This document shows, in pieces, positions 1 to 8,658 of a stretch of 64,000 bases of DNA. This DNA comes from Streptomyces albus subsp. albus (GTDB lineage Bacteria; Actinomycetota; Actinomycetes; Streptomycetales; Streptomycetaceae), in the NCBI RefSeq assembly GCF_000725885.1, contig NZ_JODR01000017.1, positions 1 to 64,000 of the forward strand, read 5' to 3'. The notes beneath the pieces are model-generated. The model saw only the letters and a program-made list of their open reading frames with translations, searched no databases and had not been told where the DNA came from. Made by a program: the position numbers and the translations under genes. Each line of letters opens with the position of its first letter. Position 1 is the stretch's first letter.

Positions 1-98
1 GCAAAACGCTCGGCTGGGAAACCCCAGCCGAGCGCCTGCATAAACTGCTCGCGGCCTGATCAACACAACCACGTGTTGCAACGACCGCTAGAAACCGC
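1..98 (+). mobile_element. Right end of an IS30-family insertion sequence (partial)
   Basis: The left edge of the window lies inside an insertion sequence. The transposase C-terminus ends at 59, and the following 40 bases contain GTGTTGCAACGACCGC, which resembles the terminal inverted repeats of Streptomyces IS30-type elements as I remember them. The exact outer boundary and the target duplication cannot be fixed because the left end is outside the window. Confidence 0.6.
3..59 (+). CDS. IS30-family transposase, C-terminal fragment (5' end outside window)
   Basis: Only the last 18 codons are present, reading KTLGWETPAERLHKLLAA and then TGA. The pattern K-T-L-x-W-x-T-P-A-E is the characteristic C-terminus of IS30-type DDE transposases, just after the catalytic domain. 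The catalytic residues lie upstream of the window, so nothing can be said about whether the element is intact or active. The family call rests on this short tail and on the inverted-repeat-like sequence that follows. Confidence 0.65.
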   Translation, partial: KTLGWETPAERLHKLLAA

Positions 99-1022
99 CA
101 TCCCGGCCGGGCCCCACCGGAAGAGCGGCGGTCCGGCAGAGGGCCGGCAGCACACGCGGAGAGCCCGCACCACACGCAGAGGACCCGCACCACACGCAGA
201 GAGCCCGCACCACACGCAGAGGACCCGCACCACACGCAAGCCCCCACGGCACACGCGAGGCCCCGCACACGCAAAGCCCCACCGCTCGGCGGAGATCCGC
301 ACCACACGCAAGATCCCGCACCACACGCAAGATCCCGCAGCACGCGCAGGGTCCCTCGGCACATGCAGAGCCCGACGGCAGCCGCAGGGCCCACCGCACG
401 CGCCAAGGCCCCACCCCTCGGCGAGGTCCGCCACAAGATGGCCACGCGACACGGGTAAAACCGCACCACACGGCGGAAGTCCGCGCCACACCCGGCGGCC
501 CACGCCTACGGACGACCGCACGGGCCCCGGCACCCAACGGGGCGCACCCGGCTGCCATGCAGGCGGACCGCCGCACGGGGCCCGCACCCCGCAGACAGGG
601 CCGCACCGTGAAGCCGCGGCAGCGGCTCCCACCCCACGCTGACTCCCGCGCGTGGACCCACCCCACGCGGCGCCCCCGCACGGAAAGGCCCCGCCACGCG
701 ACCCCTCCCCGCACGCGCGGGCCCTCCGCCCGGCGGGCCCCCGTCCGGCGGAGCCCACATCCCGCGCGGGATACGCGCTCGGACCCCACCTCCACGCGGG
801 CTCCCATACTCGTTGGGGCACCGCACCACACAGCAGAAACCCGCGCCACACCCGGCGGCCCAGCCGCACGGGGCCCCGCGCTCCACGGGCCGGGGTCCCG
901 CCTGAAGTTCCCGGCGGCTCCCGCCTCACGCGGAGTGTGGGCCCGCCACGCGAAGCCCCCCGCCCCACGCGGGCCGGGGCGAAGCCCCCACCCCGCGCGG
1001 GCCGGGTCAATGAGTCAGCTGC
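99..1022. other. Gene-free GC-rich region with degenerate short repeats
   Basis: No credible gene is seen in about 0.9 kb. Long open frames on both strands are a by-product of GC content; their translations are Arg/Pro/Gly/Trp-rich with no domain. The region is built from variations of CCGCACCACACG and CGCCACACCCGGCGG. One unit of about 42 bases occurs at 461-502 and again, diverged in its left half, at about 821-862. Near 944-1007 GCGAAGCCCC and CGCGGGCCGGG recur. This may be decayed sequence beside the insertion element. Confidence 0.6.
158..238. repeat. Four tandem copies of a 20-base unit
   Basis: The unit alternates between GAGAGCCCGCACCACACGCA and GAGGACCCGCACCACACGCA, giving an ABAB pattern over about 80 bases. 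Related single copies of the CCGCACCACACGCA core continue near 297-333. There are no spacers, so this is a simple tandem array and not a CRISPR. Confidence 0.75.
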
Positions 1023-2690
1023 TCACTCCCGCCAGGGCACCTGGGGTGCGCGGTGGTAGTTCACCCCCATCCAATCCCAGCGCGGCCCCTGCTGGGCGAG
1101 GCGTTCGCGGTAGCCGCCCCAGTCGTGGGTGGCGGCGGGCGACCAGCCCAGTTCGGCGATGCCGGGCAGCCGGGGGAAGGCCATGTACTCCAGTTGGGCG
1201 CTGGTGGAGAGGGTTTCCGTCCACAGGGGCGCCTCGACGCCGAGCACCGCCCGTTCGGGCACGCCCTCCAGGTAGCGGCCGGGGTCCCAGTCGTAGGAGC
1301 GCTGCGGGGAGACGTAGCCGGCCCAGGAGAGGCCCAGCGGAGTGTCCTTGTCGTACTTCATGTCGAGGTAGGCGCGGTCGGCGGGTGAGATCACCAGCCG
1401 GGTGCCGTTGCGGGCGGCGTCGGCCACCTGGGCGCGTTCCTCGGCGCCGGTGCGGTCGTAGCCCCAGTACTGGGCGATGGTGCCAGGGCGCGGTGCGGCG
1501 GCGATCTGGTGCCAGCCGATGACGGTCTTGCCGTACTTGGCGACGACGGGCTGGACGCGCTTCATGAAGGCGACGTAGTCCTCGTGGCTGGTGGAGTGCG
1601 CCTCGTCGCCGCCGATGTGGAGGTAGGGGCCGGGGGTGAGGGCGGCGAGTTCGCGGATGACGTCGTCGACGAAGTCGTAGGTCCGCTCCAGGGGTACGCA
1701 CAGGGAGCTGAAGCCGACCTCGGTGCCGGTGTAGAGGGGTGGTGCCTTGCCGTCGCAGTTGAGTTCGGCGTACGAGGCGAGGGCGGCGTTGGTGTGGCCG
1801 GGCATGTCGATCTCGGGTACGACCGTCAGATGCCGGTCGGCGGCGTAGCGGACGATCTCGCGGTAGTCGGCCTTGGTGTAGTGGCCGCCGGGTCCGCCGC
1901 CGACCTGGGTGCTGCCGCCGTACTCGGTCAGCCAGGGCCAGGAGTCGATGGCGATGCGCCAGCCCTGGTCGTCGGAGAGGTGCAGATGCAGCGTGTTGAT
2001 CTTGTAGAGGGCGAGCTGGTCGATGTAGCGCTTCACCGCGTCGACGGGGAAGAAGTGGCGTGAGACGTCCAGCATGGCGCCCCGGTAGGCGTACCGGGGC
2101 CGGTCGGTGAGGGTGCCGCCGGCGATGCGCCAGGGCCCGGGCTGCCGGGTGTCCGCCTCGATGGAGGCGGGCAGCAGTTGGCGGAGCGTCTGGACGCCGT
2201 GGAAGAGCCCGGCGGGTGCGCGGGCGCTGAGGACGGCGGTGCGAGGGGTGACCCGGAGCCGGTAGCCCTCGGGGCCGAGTCGTCCTTCGCCGCCGAGCCG
2301 CAGCTGGATGCCGTCGGCGCCGGGGCGGGTGGTGACGGGGAGGCGGTAGCCGGTGGCGGGCCGGAGCAGCCCGGCGAGTTGTTCGGCCACCTGCCGGGCT
2401 TGCCGAGCCTGCTGGGCCTGCCGGCCGAGGTGCCGGTCGGGGCGCTGTCCCGGCCGGGGGTGGGCGGCTGCGGGGCCGGTGCTGACCCGGATCACCGTGC
2501 GGGCGGTGATCGTGTAGGGCTTGCCGCCGGGCCGGACCGAGGCGGGGGCGGGTATGACCTCATCGAGCGGGCGGGGGGCGTCGGCCGCCGCGGTACCGGT
2601 GCCCGCGGCGGTGGCCGTGGCGGCGGGCAGGGCGGTGGCGGCCAGGAGTGAGGCGCACAGGATCAGGAGCGGTCTGCGTCGTCGTCCCAT
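1023..2690 (-). CDS. Secreted beta-N-acetylhexosaminidase, GH20
   Basis: A 555-aa enzyme that should release terminal GlcNAc from chitin or wall oligosaccharides outside the cell. Residues 1-30 form a signal peptide (Arg-rich start, hydrophobic LLILCASLLAATALPAATA). The GH20b-like domain follows, then the TIM-barrel catalytic domain from about residue 200. The substrate-assisted catalytic pair is D362-E363 in HIGGDEAH, and the HLHLSDDQGWR block (about 235-245) is typical of GH20. A Gln/Arg-rich insert sits at about residues 75-102. The start is supported by GGAGGG seven bases upstream. It lies upstream of and divergent from glmS, which fits GlcNAc recycling. Resembles S. plicatus Hex and S. 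coelicolor SCO2786 (from memory). Confidence 0.93.
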   Translation of the reverse strand: MGRRRRPLLILCASLLAATALPAATATAAGTGTAAADAPRPLDEVIPAPASVRPGGKPYTITARTVIRVSTGPAAAHPRPGQRPDRHLGRQAQQARQARQVAEQLAGLLRPATGYRLPVTTRPGADGIQLRLGGEGRLGPEGYRLRVTPRTAVLSARAPAGLFHGVQTLRQLLPASIEADTRQPGPWRIAGGTLTDRPRYAYRGAMLDVSRHFFPVDAVKRYIDQLALYKINTLHLHLSDDQGWRIAIDSWPWLTEYGGSTQVGGGPGGHYTKADYREIVRYAADRHLTVVPEIDMPGHTNAALASYAELNCDGKAPPLYTGTEVGFSSLCVPLERTYDFVDDVIRELAALTPGPYLHIGGDEAHSTSHEDYVAFMKRVQPVVAKYGKTVIGWHQIAAAPRPGTIAQYWGYDRTGAEERAQVADAARNGTRLVISPADRAYLDMKYDKDTPLGLSWAGYVSPQRSYDWDPGRYLEGVPERAVLGVEAPLWTETLSTSAQLEYMAFPRLPGIAELGWSPAATHDWGGYRERLAQQGPRWDWMGVNYHRAPQVPWRE

Positions 2691-2703
2691 CAGCGATCCC
2701 TCC

Positions 2704-2722
2704 GAGATCCGAAAAGGATCTC
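2704..2722. promoter_or_regulatory. Inverted repeat in the hexosaminidase leader
   Basis: GAGATCC-gaaaa-GGATCTC is a perfect 7-bp inverted repeat just upstream of the hexosaminidase ribosome binding site. It could be an operator or a leader hairpin. It is not a match to the DasR site that controls many GlcNAc genes. Confidence 0.35.
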
Positions 2723-2876
2723 TTCGAACGATTGTTCACCGAGGTGGCGCACTCGCATCGAAAGCCATGTTCACGACACTTCGCCATGGTGACGCCCCCG
2801 CCGACCCACGGGAAGACATCGGAGCGCCTCGCTTTCCGCCACGCCGTGCCCGCTATCGGGCAGATTTCTTGCGATC

Positions 2877-3182
2877 GTGCCGGGAAGGCCGCAGTATCGA
2901 CGCGTGCTCGACGCTCCGACCCCGGTCCACGAGGACCTCATCGACCATCTGGTCCGCACCACGCCGCTCCAGCGCGGCGAGGCGGCCCGGGTGATCCTGG
3001 ACGTCCTGTCGTACTTCGACGAGACCGCCCCCGAATTCGTCCGGCGCCGGCACCGTGAACTCCAGGCCAAGGGGCTGAACAACCCCGAGATCTTCGAACG
3101 CATCGAGGCCGAACTCCCGCACCGTGCCGTGGCACCGCCCCCGCTGTCCCTCAGACAGCTCCGCCGCATCGTCTACGGCTGA
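2877..3182 (+). CDS. Small conserved-looking protein of unknown function
   Basis: A 101-aa acidic/basic helical protein between the divergent hexosaminidase and glmS. Its sequence is regular and non-repetitive (DLIDHLVRTTPLQRGEAARV, RRRHRELQAKGL, and a C-terminal LSLRQLRRIVYG) and has no Cys, signal peptide or membrane segment, so it is probably cytosolic. I recognise no named domain. The GTG at 2877 has no clear ribosome binding site; the in-frame GTG at 2904 (92 aa) has GGGAAGG 15 bases upstream and is the main alternative. It ends 112 bases before glmS and may be co-transcribed with it. Confidence 0.7.
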   Translation: MPGRPQYRRVLDAPTPVHEDLIDHLVRTTPLQRGEAARVILDVLSYFDETAPEFVRRRHRELQAKGLNNPEIFERIEAELPHRAVAPPPLSLRQLRRIVYG

Positions 3183-3294
3183 CGAACCCGTCCGACGACA
3201 CGGCCGGCGGCCGGCACCGACAGCGGTGACGCCACCACCACCATCGAGAACAGCACAGCAAGACAGCACCACGGAGAGGCAGGGCAACAGCAGT

Positions 3295-5121
3295 ATGTGC
3301 GGAATTGTGGGATATATCGGTAAGCGTGACACCGCCCCTCTTCTCCTGGAGGGCCTCCAGCGGCTGGAGTACCGCGGCTACGACTCGGCGGGCATCGCCG
3401 TCCAGACCGGCACCGCGGCCAAACCGGGCGGCCTCAAGACGGCCAAGACCAAGGGCCGCGTCCGCGATCTGGAGGAGCGCATCCCCAAGCGTTTCTCCGG
3501 CACCGCCGGCATCGCCCACACCCGCTGGGCCACCCACGGCGTGCCCAACGACGTCAACGCGCACCCCCACCTCGACCCGGAGGAGAAGGTCGCCGTCGTC
3601 CACAACGGCATCATCGACAACGCCGCCGAGCTGCGCGCCAAGCTGACCGCCGACGGCGTCACCCTCGTCTCGGACACCGACACCGAGGTGCTGGCCCATC
3701 TGATCTCCCGTGCCCAGGCCGACACCCTGGAAGGCCGCGTCCAGGACGCGCTGCGCCAGGTCGAGGGCACCTACGGCATCGCCGTGCTGCACACCGACTT
3801 CCCCGACCGCATCGTGGTGGCCCGCAACGGCTCGCCCGTCGTGCTGGGCATCGGCGAGAACGAGATGTTCGTCGCCTCGGACGTGGCCGCGCTGGTCTCC
3901 CACACCCGCCAGGTCGTCACCCTGGACGACGGCGAGATGGCCACCATCAAGGCCGGTGACTACCGCACCTACACCACCGAGGGCTCCCACACCGCCTCCT
4001 CGCCCGAGACGGTCGAGTACGCCGCCGAGTCCTACGACCTGGGCGGCCACGACACCTACATGCACAAGGAGATCTCCGAGCAGGCGGACGCGGTGGACCG
4101 CGTGCTGGCCGGGCGCATCGACGACCGGTTCGCCACCGTGCACCTGGGCGGTCTCAACCTCGACCCGCGCGAGGCCCGCGCGGTGCGCCGGGTGAAGATC
4201 CTCGGCTGCGGGACCTCCTACCACGCGGGTCTCATCGGCGCCCAGATGATCGAGGAGCTGGCCCGCATCCCTGCCGACGCCGAGCCGGCCAGCGAGTTCC
4301 GGTACCGCAACGCCGTCGTCGACCCGGACACGCTCTACATCGCCGTCTCCCAGTCCGGTGAGACCTACGATGCGCTCGCCGCCGTCCAGGAGCTCAAGCG
4401 CAAGGGCGCCCGCGTCCTGGGCGTCATCAACGTGGTCGGCTCGGCCATCGCCCGTGAGGCCGACGGCGGCGTCTACGTGCACGCCGGGCCCGAGGTGTGC
4501 GTGGTCTCCACCAAGTGCTTCACCAACACCGTGGTCGCCTTCGCGCTGCTCGCCCTCCACCTGGGCCGCACCCGCGACCTGTCGGTCAAGGACGGCAAGC
4601 GGATCATCGACGGTCTGCGCCGGCTGCCGGACCAGATCACCGAGATCCTCAAGATGGAACCGGAGATCGAGAAGCTGGCCCGCAGCTACGCGGACGCCCG
4701 CTCGATGCTCTTCATCGGCCGGGTGCGCGGCTACCCGGTCGCGCTGGAGGCGTCCCTCAAGCTGAAGGAGGTCTCCTACATCCACGCCGAGGCGTACCCC
4801 GCCTCCGAGCTCAAGCACGGGCCGCTGGCGCTGATCGAGCCCGCGATGCCGACGGTCGCGATCGTGCCGGAGGACGACCTGCTGGAGAAGAACCGGGCGG
4901 CGATGGAGGAGATCAAGGCCCGCAGCGGCCGTATCCTCGCCGTCGCCCACCAGGAGCAGGAGAAGGCCGACCACACCATCGTCGTGCCGAAGAACGAGGA
5001 CGAGCTGGACCCGATCCTCATGGGCATCCCGCTCCAGCTGCTGGCCTACCACACGGCGCTGGCGCTGGGCCGGGACATCGACAAGCCCCGCAACCTGGCG
5101 AAGTCCGTCACCGTGGAGTGA
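3295..5121 (+). CDS. glmS: Glutamine--fructose-6-phosphate aminotransferase (isomerizing)
   Basis: A 608-aa cytosolic enzyme that makes glucosamine-6-phosphate from fructose-6-phosphate and glutamine, the first step to UDP-GlcNAc for wall synthesis. The protein begins MCGIVGYIGKR, so Cys2 becomes the N-terminal nucleophile of the class II glutaminase domain (about 2-220). Two SIS sugar-isomerase domains follow (about 285-420 and 455-590; CGTSYHAG and SQSGETYD are visible). The C-terminus AKSVTVE is typical. The start is fixed by MCG and by GGAGAGG at 3272-3278; the frame is open further upstream but only ATG 3295 gives a functional N-terminus. Length matches E. coli GlmS (609). It is followed by a strong terminator. 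Streptomyces often carry a second glmS copy elsewhere (not visible here). Confidence 0.97.
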   Translation: MCGIVGYIGKRDTAPLLLEGLQRLEYRGYDSAGIAVQTGTAAKPGGLKTAKTKGRVRDLEERIPKRFSGTAGIAHTRWATHGVPNDVNAHPHLDPEEKVAVVHNGIIDNAAELRAKLTADGVTLVSDTDTEVLAHLISRAQADTLEGRVQDALRQVEGTYGIAVLHTDFPDRIVVARNGSPVVLGIGENEMFVASDVAALVSHTRQVVTLDDGEMATIKAGDYRTYTTEGSHTASSPETVEYAAESYDLGGHDTYMHKEISEQADAVDRVLAGRIDDRFATVHLGGLNLDPREARAVRRVKILGCGTSYHAGLIGAQMIEELARIPADAEPASEFRYRNAVVDPDTLYIAVSQSGETYDALAAVQELKRKGARVLGVINVVGSAIAREADGGVYVHAGPEVCVVSTKCFTNTVVAFALLALHLGRTRDLSVKDGKRIIDGLRRLPDQITEILKMEPEIEKLARSYADARSMLFIGRVRGYPVALEASLKLKEVSYIHAEAYPASELKHGPLALIEPAMPTVAIVPEDDLLEKNRAAMEEIKARSGRILAVAHQEQEKADHTIVVPKNEDELDPILMGIPLQLLAYHTALALGRDIDKPRNLAKSVTVE

Positions 5122-5181
5122 CGACCGGCCGGGCCGCCCGCGTCGGGCGCGGCCACGGGAGAGGCCGGGGGGACGGAAATG

Positions 5182-5223
5182 GGCGGAATCCCGCGCGGGC
5201 CACCAACCGCGCGGGATTCCGCC
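5182..5223 (+). terminator. Strong hairpin terminator after glmS
   Basis: A perfect 17-bp stem (GGCGGAATCCCGCGCGG at 5182-5198, its complement at 5207-5223) with an 8-base loop, 60 bases after the glmS stop. There is no T-run, which is common for actinobacterial terminators. Confidence 0.85.
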
Positions 5224-5667
5224 TCCCCTGTGCCGGCGTCGCCCATTACGCCGGCGGTGGGCCGCCGAACGGGACCGTCACCTCCCGCCGACGGCGCGCT
5301 CATGAGCACGGACACCGGGTGTCGTGTTGTCTGTATGCCCGTCACAAGCTCACAACCCACCTCTACGGGCGGGTAGATTTGTCGATCCCGGAGTGAATAC
5401 GCCGTGGAGCAACGGACGTTGGCACGCAACCCGCACCACCGTACGGGCCATGCACGGAAGTTCGACAATCGGGCGGCCCCAGAGCCCGAACGCCCTGCGG
5501 GAACAGGGGAACTGGCGTCCGCCCACCCAGCCGCTCAACGACCGGAGAGCACCCCTCGGCCGGCCGGCAGCCATGCACCGGAGAGCCCCCGCGGCCGGAA
5601 GGCGCCCCCGGCCGTGGAGCGCCCCTGCGCAAGGGGGCTGCCTCGTCTCGGGGCGTCTCAGGGCGCC
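5224..5667. other. Intergenic region between glmS and the universal stress gene
   Basis: No gene is supported. A 13-base palindrome GACACCGGGTGTC lies at 5311-5323. A less GC-rich patch around 5330-5400 could hold a promoter. GGCG-TCTCAGGGCG-CCTCAGGGC near 5653-5675 is a short direct repeat at the 3' end of the convergent stress gene. Confidence 0.4.
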
Positions 5668-6189
5668 TCAGGGCACGACGACGACCGGGCGCTGCGCCCG
5701 CCGGGCCAGGCGGCCGGCCACCGAGCCGAAGAGGCGCCCCACCAGACCGTGCGTGGAGCCGACCACGATGGCGTCGGCCGCGTACTCGCTGCCGACCTCC
5801 TCCAGTTCGTGGCAGATGTCGCCGCCCCGCTCGACCAGGATCCACGGGACCTCGGAGAGGTGGTCGGCACAGGCGAGTTCGAGGCCGAGGACCTCGGTCC
5901 GGTGGTCGGGTACGTCCACGAAGACAGGCGGTTCGCAGCCCGCCCACACGGTGGTCGGCAAGCGGTTGGCGACGTGGACGATGATCAGGCCGGAGCCGGT
6001 GCGGTGGGCCATGCCGATGGCGTAGGCCAGCGCACGCTCACTGGAGAGCGAGCCGTCGAAACCGACGACGACGCCGTGCTGGAAGGCGGGATCGCAGGAG
6101 TGGCGTGAGGCGTCCGCCGCTTCGGGGACCGCCGTCGAGTCGGCGATCTGCCTGCGGTCTACTGGGTCAGGGATCTCGTGTCCTGCCAT
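5668..6189 (-). CDS. Universal stress protein (UspA domain)
   Basis: A 173-aa single-domain UspA-fold protein. The core runs from HGVVVGFDGSLSSERAL (about residue 32) to RRAQRPVVVVP at the C-terminus. The ATP-binding signature appears as VVGSTHGLVGRLFGSVAGRL, close to the canonical G-x2-G-x9-G-S/T, so an ATP-binding member is likely. I chose ATG 6189 because the N-terminal sequence before it is low in conservation; the frame remains open to 6405 and a longer form cannot be excluded. No strong ribosome binding site is seen. It is convergent with glmS and divergent from adpA. Its role is probably stress or dormancy related, as for the family; the partner is unknown. Confidence 0.82.
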   Translation of the reverse strand: MAGHEIPDPVDRRQIADSTAVPEAADASRHSCDPAFQHGVVVGFDGSLSSERALAYAIGMAHRTGSGLIIVHVANRLPTTVWAGCEPPVFVDVPDHRTEVLGLELACADHLSEVPWILVERGGDICHELEEVGSEYAADAIVVGSTHGLVGRLFGSVAGRLARRAQRPVVVVP

Positions 6190-7145
6190 GAGTTGTCTCG
6201 GCGAAGTGAGTCCTCTGTACAGAGGGACGACGGACGGCTTGCGCTCTCTCGATCTGCTCGGGGCCGGTGCGGCCTGTTCGACGAAGACTGCTCGACGAAG
6301 ACTTGGAATCGTCTTCCCATGTCCCTTACCCACAGGGTACGGCCGCACTCCCCTCTTGCCCAGGTAAAGAAGGACGGCCGCCGGAGACGGTTGACCCCGG
6401 AGCATGCCTCAGCCCGGGCCGCAGCGCAATGCCGCGTTACGCCCCTTACGCGCCTCCTTGACGCGGCCGAAGCCGTTCATGGCCGGAAGAAGCGCCGGAC
6501 CGTACGCTTCCGCGCGCCGTGCGCACCCCGTGTACCGCCCTGGTCACCGGCTGTGGGGCCCGGGCACACACAGTTGCGGTCGCACAGGGGGTCGACGAAC
6601 GGCGGTCCGTGCGCGGGCTGACGCGATCGTTGCGTTGGCGCGAGACGAACCCTGGGGGCGCACACCGGCACACAAGGAGTCACAAAAGATCACGCGCCGT
6701 CCCGCGCTCCGCGCACCCGCTGGTGACCAGGCGCAGCATGCGCCTCTCCCACCCCTTCGCGCCCCCGATGTGCGCCCCTACGCGTGACCGGATCGCACAT
6801 CCGCACCCCTAGTTTTCAGCCAACTTGGGAGGACGGCCCAACCCCCCGAGGGGGTTTCCCCAACCCCCCTGCCACCAGGGACGAAAGGAGCGCCGCGCGG
6901 GTGTGCACCCTACGTTGACGGGGCAGAGAGGGCATGCGTACTTCCCTGCGGAGCAGTTGAGTGAAACGCTTCGTGATCGAATGCTTCACGCCAAGTTGCC
7001 ATGTCGACATAGCGCCGGATGCCGAACTTGCACCGCCCACCTCGTCCGACGCAGTAGATTCGATCTTGGCTTTCGCTGCGGGGGAGAGCGGGGGAGATCT
7101 GCATGGACCGAGAGGAACACAACGATTGAGGGGGGCTTAGTTCCA
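6190..7145. promoter_or_regulatory. Long upstream region of adpA (about 950 bases)
   Basis: No gene is supported here. The region separates the divergent stress gene from adpA and is unusually long, as in other Streptomyces adpA genes, whose long leaders are known regulatory regions. Visible elements are an imperfect inverted repeat GTGAAacgcTTC...GAAtgcTTCAC (6961-6989), a perfect palindrome ATGTCGACAT (7001-7010) and a -10-like TAGATT (7055-7060). GGGGGG lies about 10 bases before the adpA ATG. Confidence 0.55.
6984..6993 (-). promoter_or_regulatory. AdpA-binding-site-like sequence upstream of adpA
   Basis: Read on the minus strand this is TGGCGTGAAG, matching 9 of 10 positions of the published AdpA consensus TGGCSNGWWY. 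It overlaps the right arm of the inverted repeat at 6961-6989 and lies about 155 bases before the adpA start. S. griseus AdpA represses its own gene, so an autoregulatory site is plausible. Confidence 0.4.
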
Positions 7146-8630
7146 ATGAGCCAGGACTCCACGAACGGCCCAGTTGAGACCCGCAAGCTGGCCGCGCGCC
7201 GCCGGCGCGAGATCGTGGCGGTGTTGCTCTTCAGCGGTGGTCCCATCTTCGAGAGTTCCATCCCGCTCTCCGTCTTCGGCATCGACCGCCAGGACGCAGG
7301 AGTTCCGCGCTACCGACTCCTGGTCTGCGCGGGCGAGGACGGGCCGCTGCGCACCACCGGCGGGCTCCAGTTGAGCGCGCCGTTCGGGCTGGAGGCGATC
7401 TCCCGCGCCGGAACGGTCGTCGTCCCGGCCTGGCGCTCCATCACCCAACCACCGCCCCAGGCGGCCCTGGACGCGCTGCGCCGCGCGCACGAGGAGGGGG
7501 CCCGGATCATCGGGCTGTGCACCGGCGCCTTCGTCCTGGCCGCGGCCGGACTGCTGGACGGCCGTCCGGCCACCACCCACTGGATGTACGCGCCGACGCT
7601 CGCCAAGCGGTACCCGGCCGTCCACGTCGATCCGCGCGAACTCTTCGTGGACGACGGGGACATCCTCACCTCGGCCGGCACCGCGGCGGGCATAGACCTG
7701 TGCCTGCACGTGGTGCGCACCGACCACGGGGCGGAGGCGGCCGGGGCACTGGCCCGGCGGCTGGTCATCCCGCCCCGCCGGGGCAGCGGCCAGGAGACCG
7801 GAGGCCACCCGCGCCACCTGGACCGCTCCTTACCAGAGGAGATCGGCGCCGACCCGCTCGCCGAGGTCGTCGCCTGGGCGCTGGAACACCTCCACGAGCA
7901 GTTCGACGTGGAGACGCTCGCCGCGCGCGCGTACATGAGCCGCCGCACGTTCGACCGGCGTTTCCGGTCCCTCACCGGGAGCGCCCCGTTGCAGTGGCTG
8001 ATCACGCAGCGCGTGCTCCAGGCGCAGCGTCTGCTGGAGACGTCGGACTACTCGGTGGACGAGGTGGCGGGCCGCTGCGGCTTCCGCTCGCCCGTCGCGC
8101 TGCGCGGCCACTTCCGCCGCCAGCTCGGCGCCTCCCCGGCCGCCTACCGCGCCGCCTACCGGGCGCGGCGGCTGGACGGGGAGCAGGGCGGCGAGGGCGG
8201 CCCGGGTGCGCCGGGTCCCGGTGGGGAGGGCGAGGGTACTCCGCGCCTGCCGAACCAGGGCCCGCACGGGCAGCACCACCAGCCCGGGCACCACGGCCAG
8301 CACGGGCAGCCCCCGCCGCACGGGCAGCCCGGCCACCACGGTCAGCACGGCCAGCACTCGCACCAGCACCACCCGTACCCCTCCCCGCAGGGGCATCCGT
8401 CCCCGCAGGGGCAGCCGGGCCAGCCGCACGCCGGCCCGCCGGGGTACGGGCCGGGCCACGATCCGCAGGCCGAGCCGGGGGCGCCCGGCGGGGTCGGGGT
8501 GCCGTACCCGGCCCGGCCGGGGGTGCGCGAGTACCGGGCCACCCGGGAGACCCGCTCCGAGCAGGGGAAACCCGAGACGGACGGGTACGCGCCGCGGGTG
8601 CCGGGGCAGCGCGGCCGGGGGGCGGGCTGA
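7146..8630 (+). CDS. adpA: AdpA (BldH), central developmental regulator, with in-frame TTA codon
   Basis: A 494-aa transcription factor controlling aerial development and secondary metabolism. Residues about 18-200 form the DJ-1/PfpI-like domain ([39 protein letters not shown]). The AraC-type double helix-turn-helix spans about 236-342 ([20 protein letters not shown] and [20 protein letters not shown]). The linker holds a single TTA leucine codon at 7830-7832 (codon 229), the hallmark that makes adpA translation depend on the bldA tRNA. The start is ATG 7146 after a GA-GGGGGG stretch; the upstream open frame from 6825 is non-coding in character. The family is usually about 400 aa; here a tail of about 150 residues, rich in GQHGQ, PSPQG and GPGG, is added. 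The gene is followed 28 bases later by orn. Confidence 0.97.
   Translation: MSQDSTNGPVETRKLAARRRREIVAVLLFSGGPIFESSIPLSVFGIDRQDAGVPRYRLLVCAGEDGPLRTTGGLQLSAPFGLEAISRAGTVVVPAWRSITQPPPQAALDALRRAHEEGARIIGLCTGAFVLAAAGLLDGRPATTHWMYAPTLAKRYPAVHVDPRELFVDDGDILTSAGTAAGIDLCLHVVRTDHGAEAAGALARRLVIPPRRGSGQETGGHPRHLDRSLPEEIGADPLAEVVAWALEHLHEQFDVETLAARAYMSRRTFDRRFRSLTGSAPLQWLITQRVLQAQRLLETSDYSVDEVAGRCGFRSPVALRGHFRRQLGASPAAYRAAYRARRLDGEQGGEGGPGAPGPGGEGEGTPRLPNQGPHGQHHQPGHHGQHGQPPPHGQPGHHGQHGQHSHQHHPYPSPQGHPSPQGQPGQPHAGPPGYGPGHDPQAEPGAPGGVGVPYPARPGVREYRATRETRSEQGKPETDGYAPRVPGQRGRGAG
8270..8450 (+). repeat. Low-complexity repeats coding the AdpA tail
   Basis: Reiterations of CACGGGCAGC / CACGGCCAGC and of CCGTCCCCGCAGGGG code for GQHGQ- and PSPQG-type repeats. 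The repeats lie wholly downstream of the DNA-binding domain. Confidence 0.7.
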
Positions 8631-8658
8631 GGCATGCGGGTCACGTAGTGTGAGGCGC

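Noticed and set aside
158..238. Possible CRISPR array
   Set aside because: Units are contiguous without unique spacers and no cas genes are nearby. The nuclease at 20.7 kb is Cas4-like only at fold level.
60..1010. Open frames in the repeat field near the left edge
   Set aside because: No plausible ribosome binding site or domain; translations are Arg/Pro/Gly/Trp-rich, following repeat units.
3124..3294. Extended GlmS start
   Set aside because: The catalytic Cys must be the second residue; MCGIVGYIG fixes the start at 3295.
2691..3294. DasR-type (dre) site for hexosaminidase or glmS
   Set aside because: I looked for an ACTGGTCTAGACCAGT-like palindrome in 2691-2876 and 3183-3294 and saw none.
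3151..5052. Long open frame on the minus strand opposite glmS (633 codons)
   Set aside because: It is a GC-driven shadow: the translation is Val/Gly/Leu/Asp-rich with no domain, and the plus strand is a certain GlmS.
6825..7145. Longer N-terminus for AdpA from the upstream start at 6825
   Set aside because: The extra 107 residues do not resemble AdpA; homologues begin close to MSQDSTN and the ATG at 7146 has a G-rich ribosome binding site.
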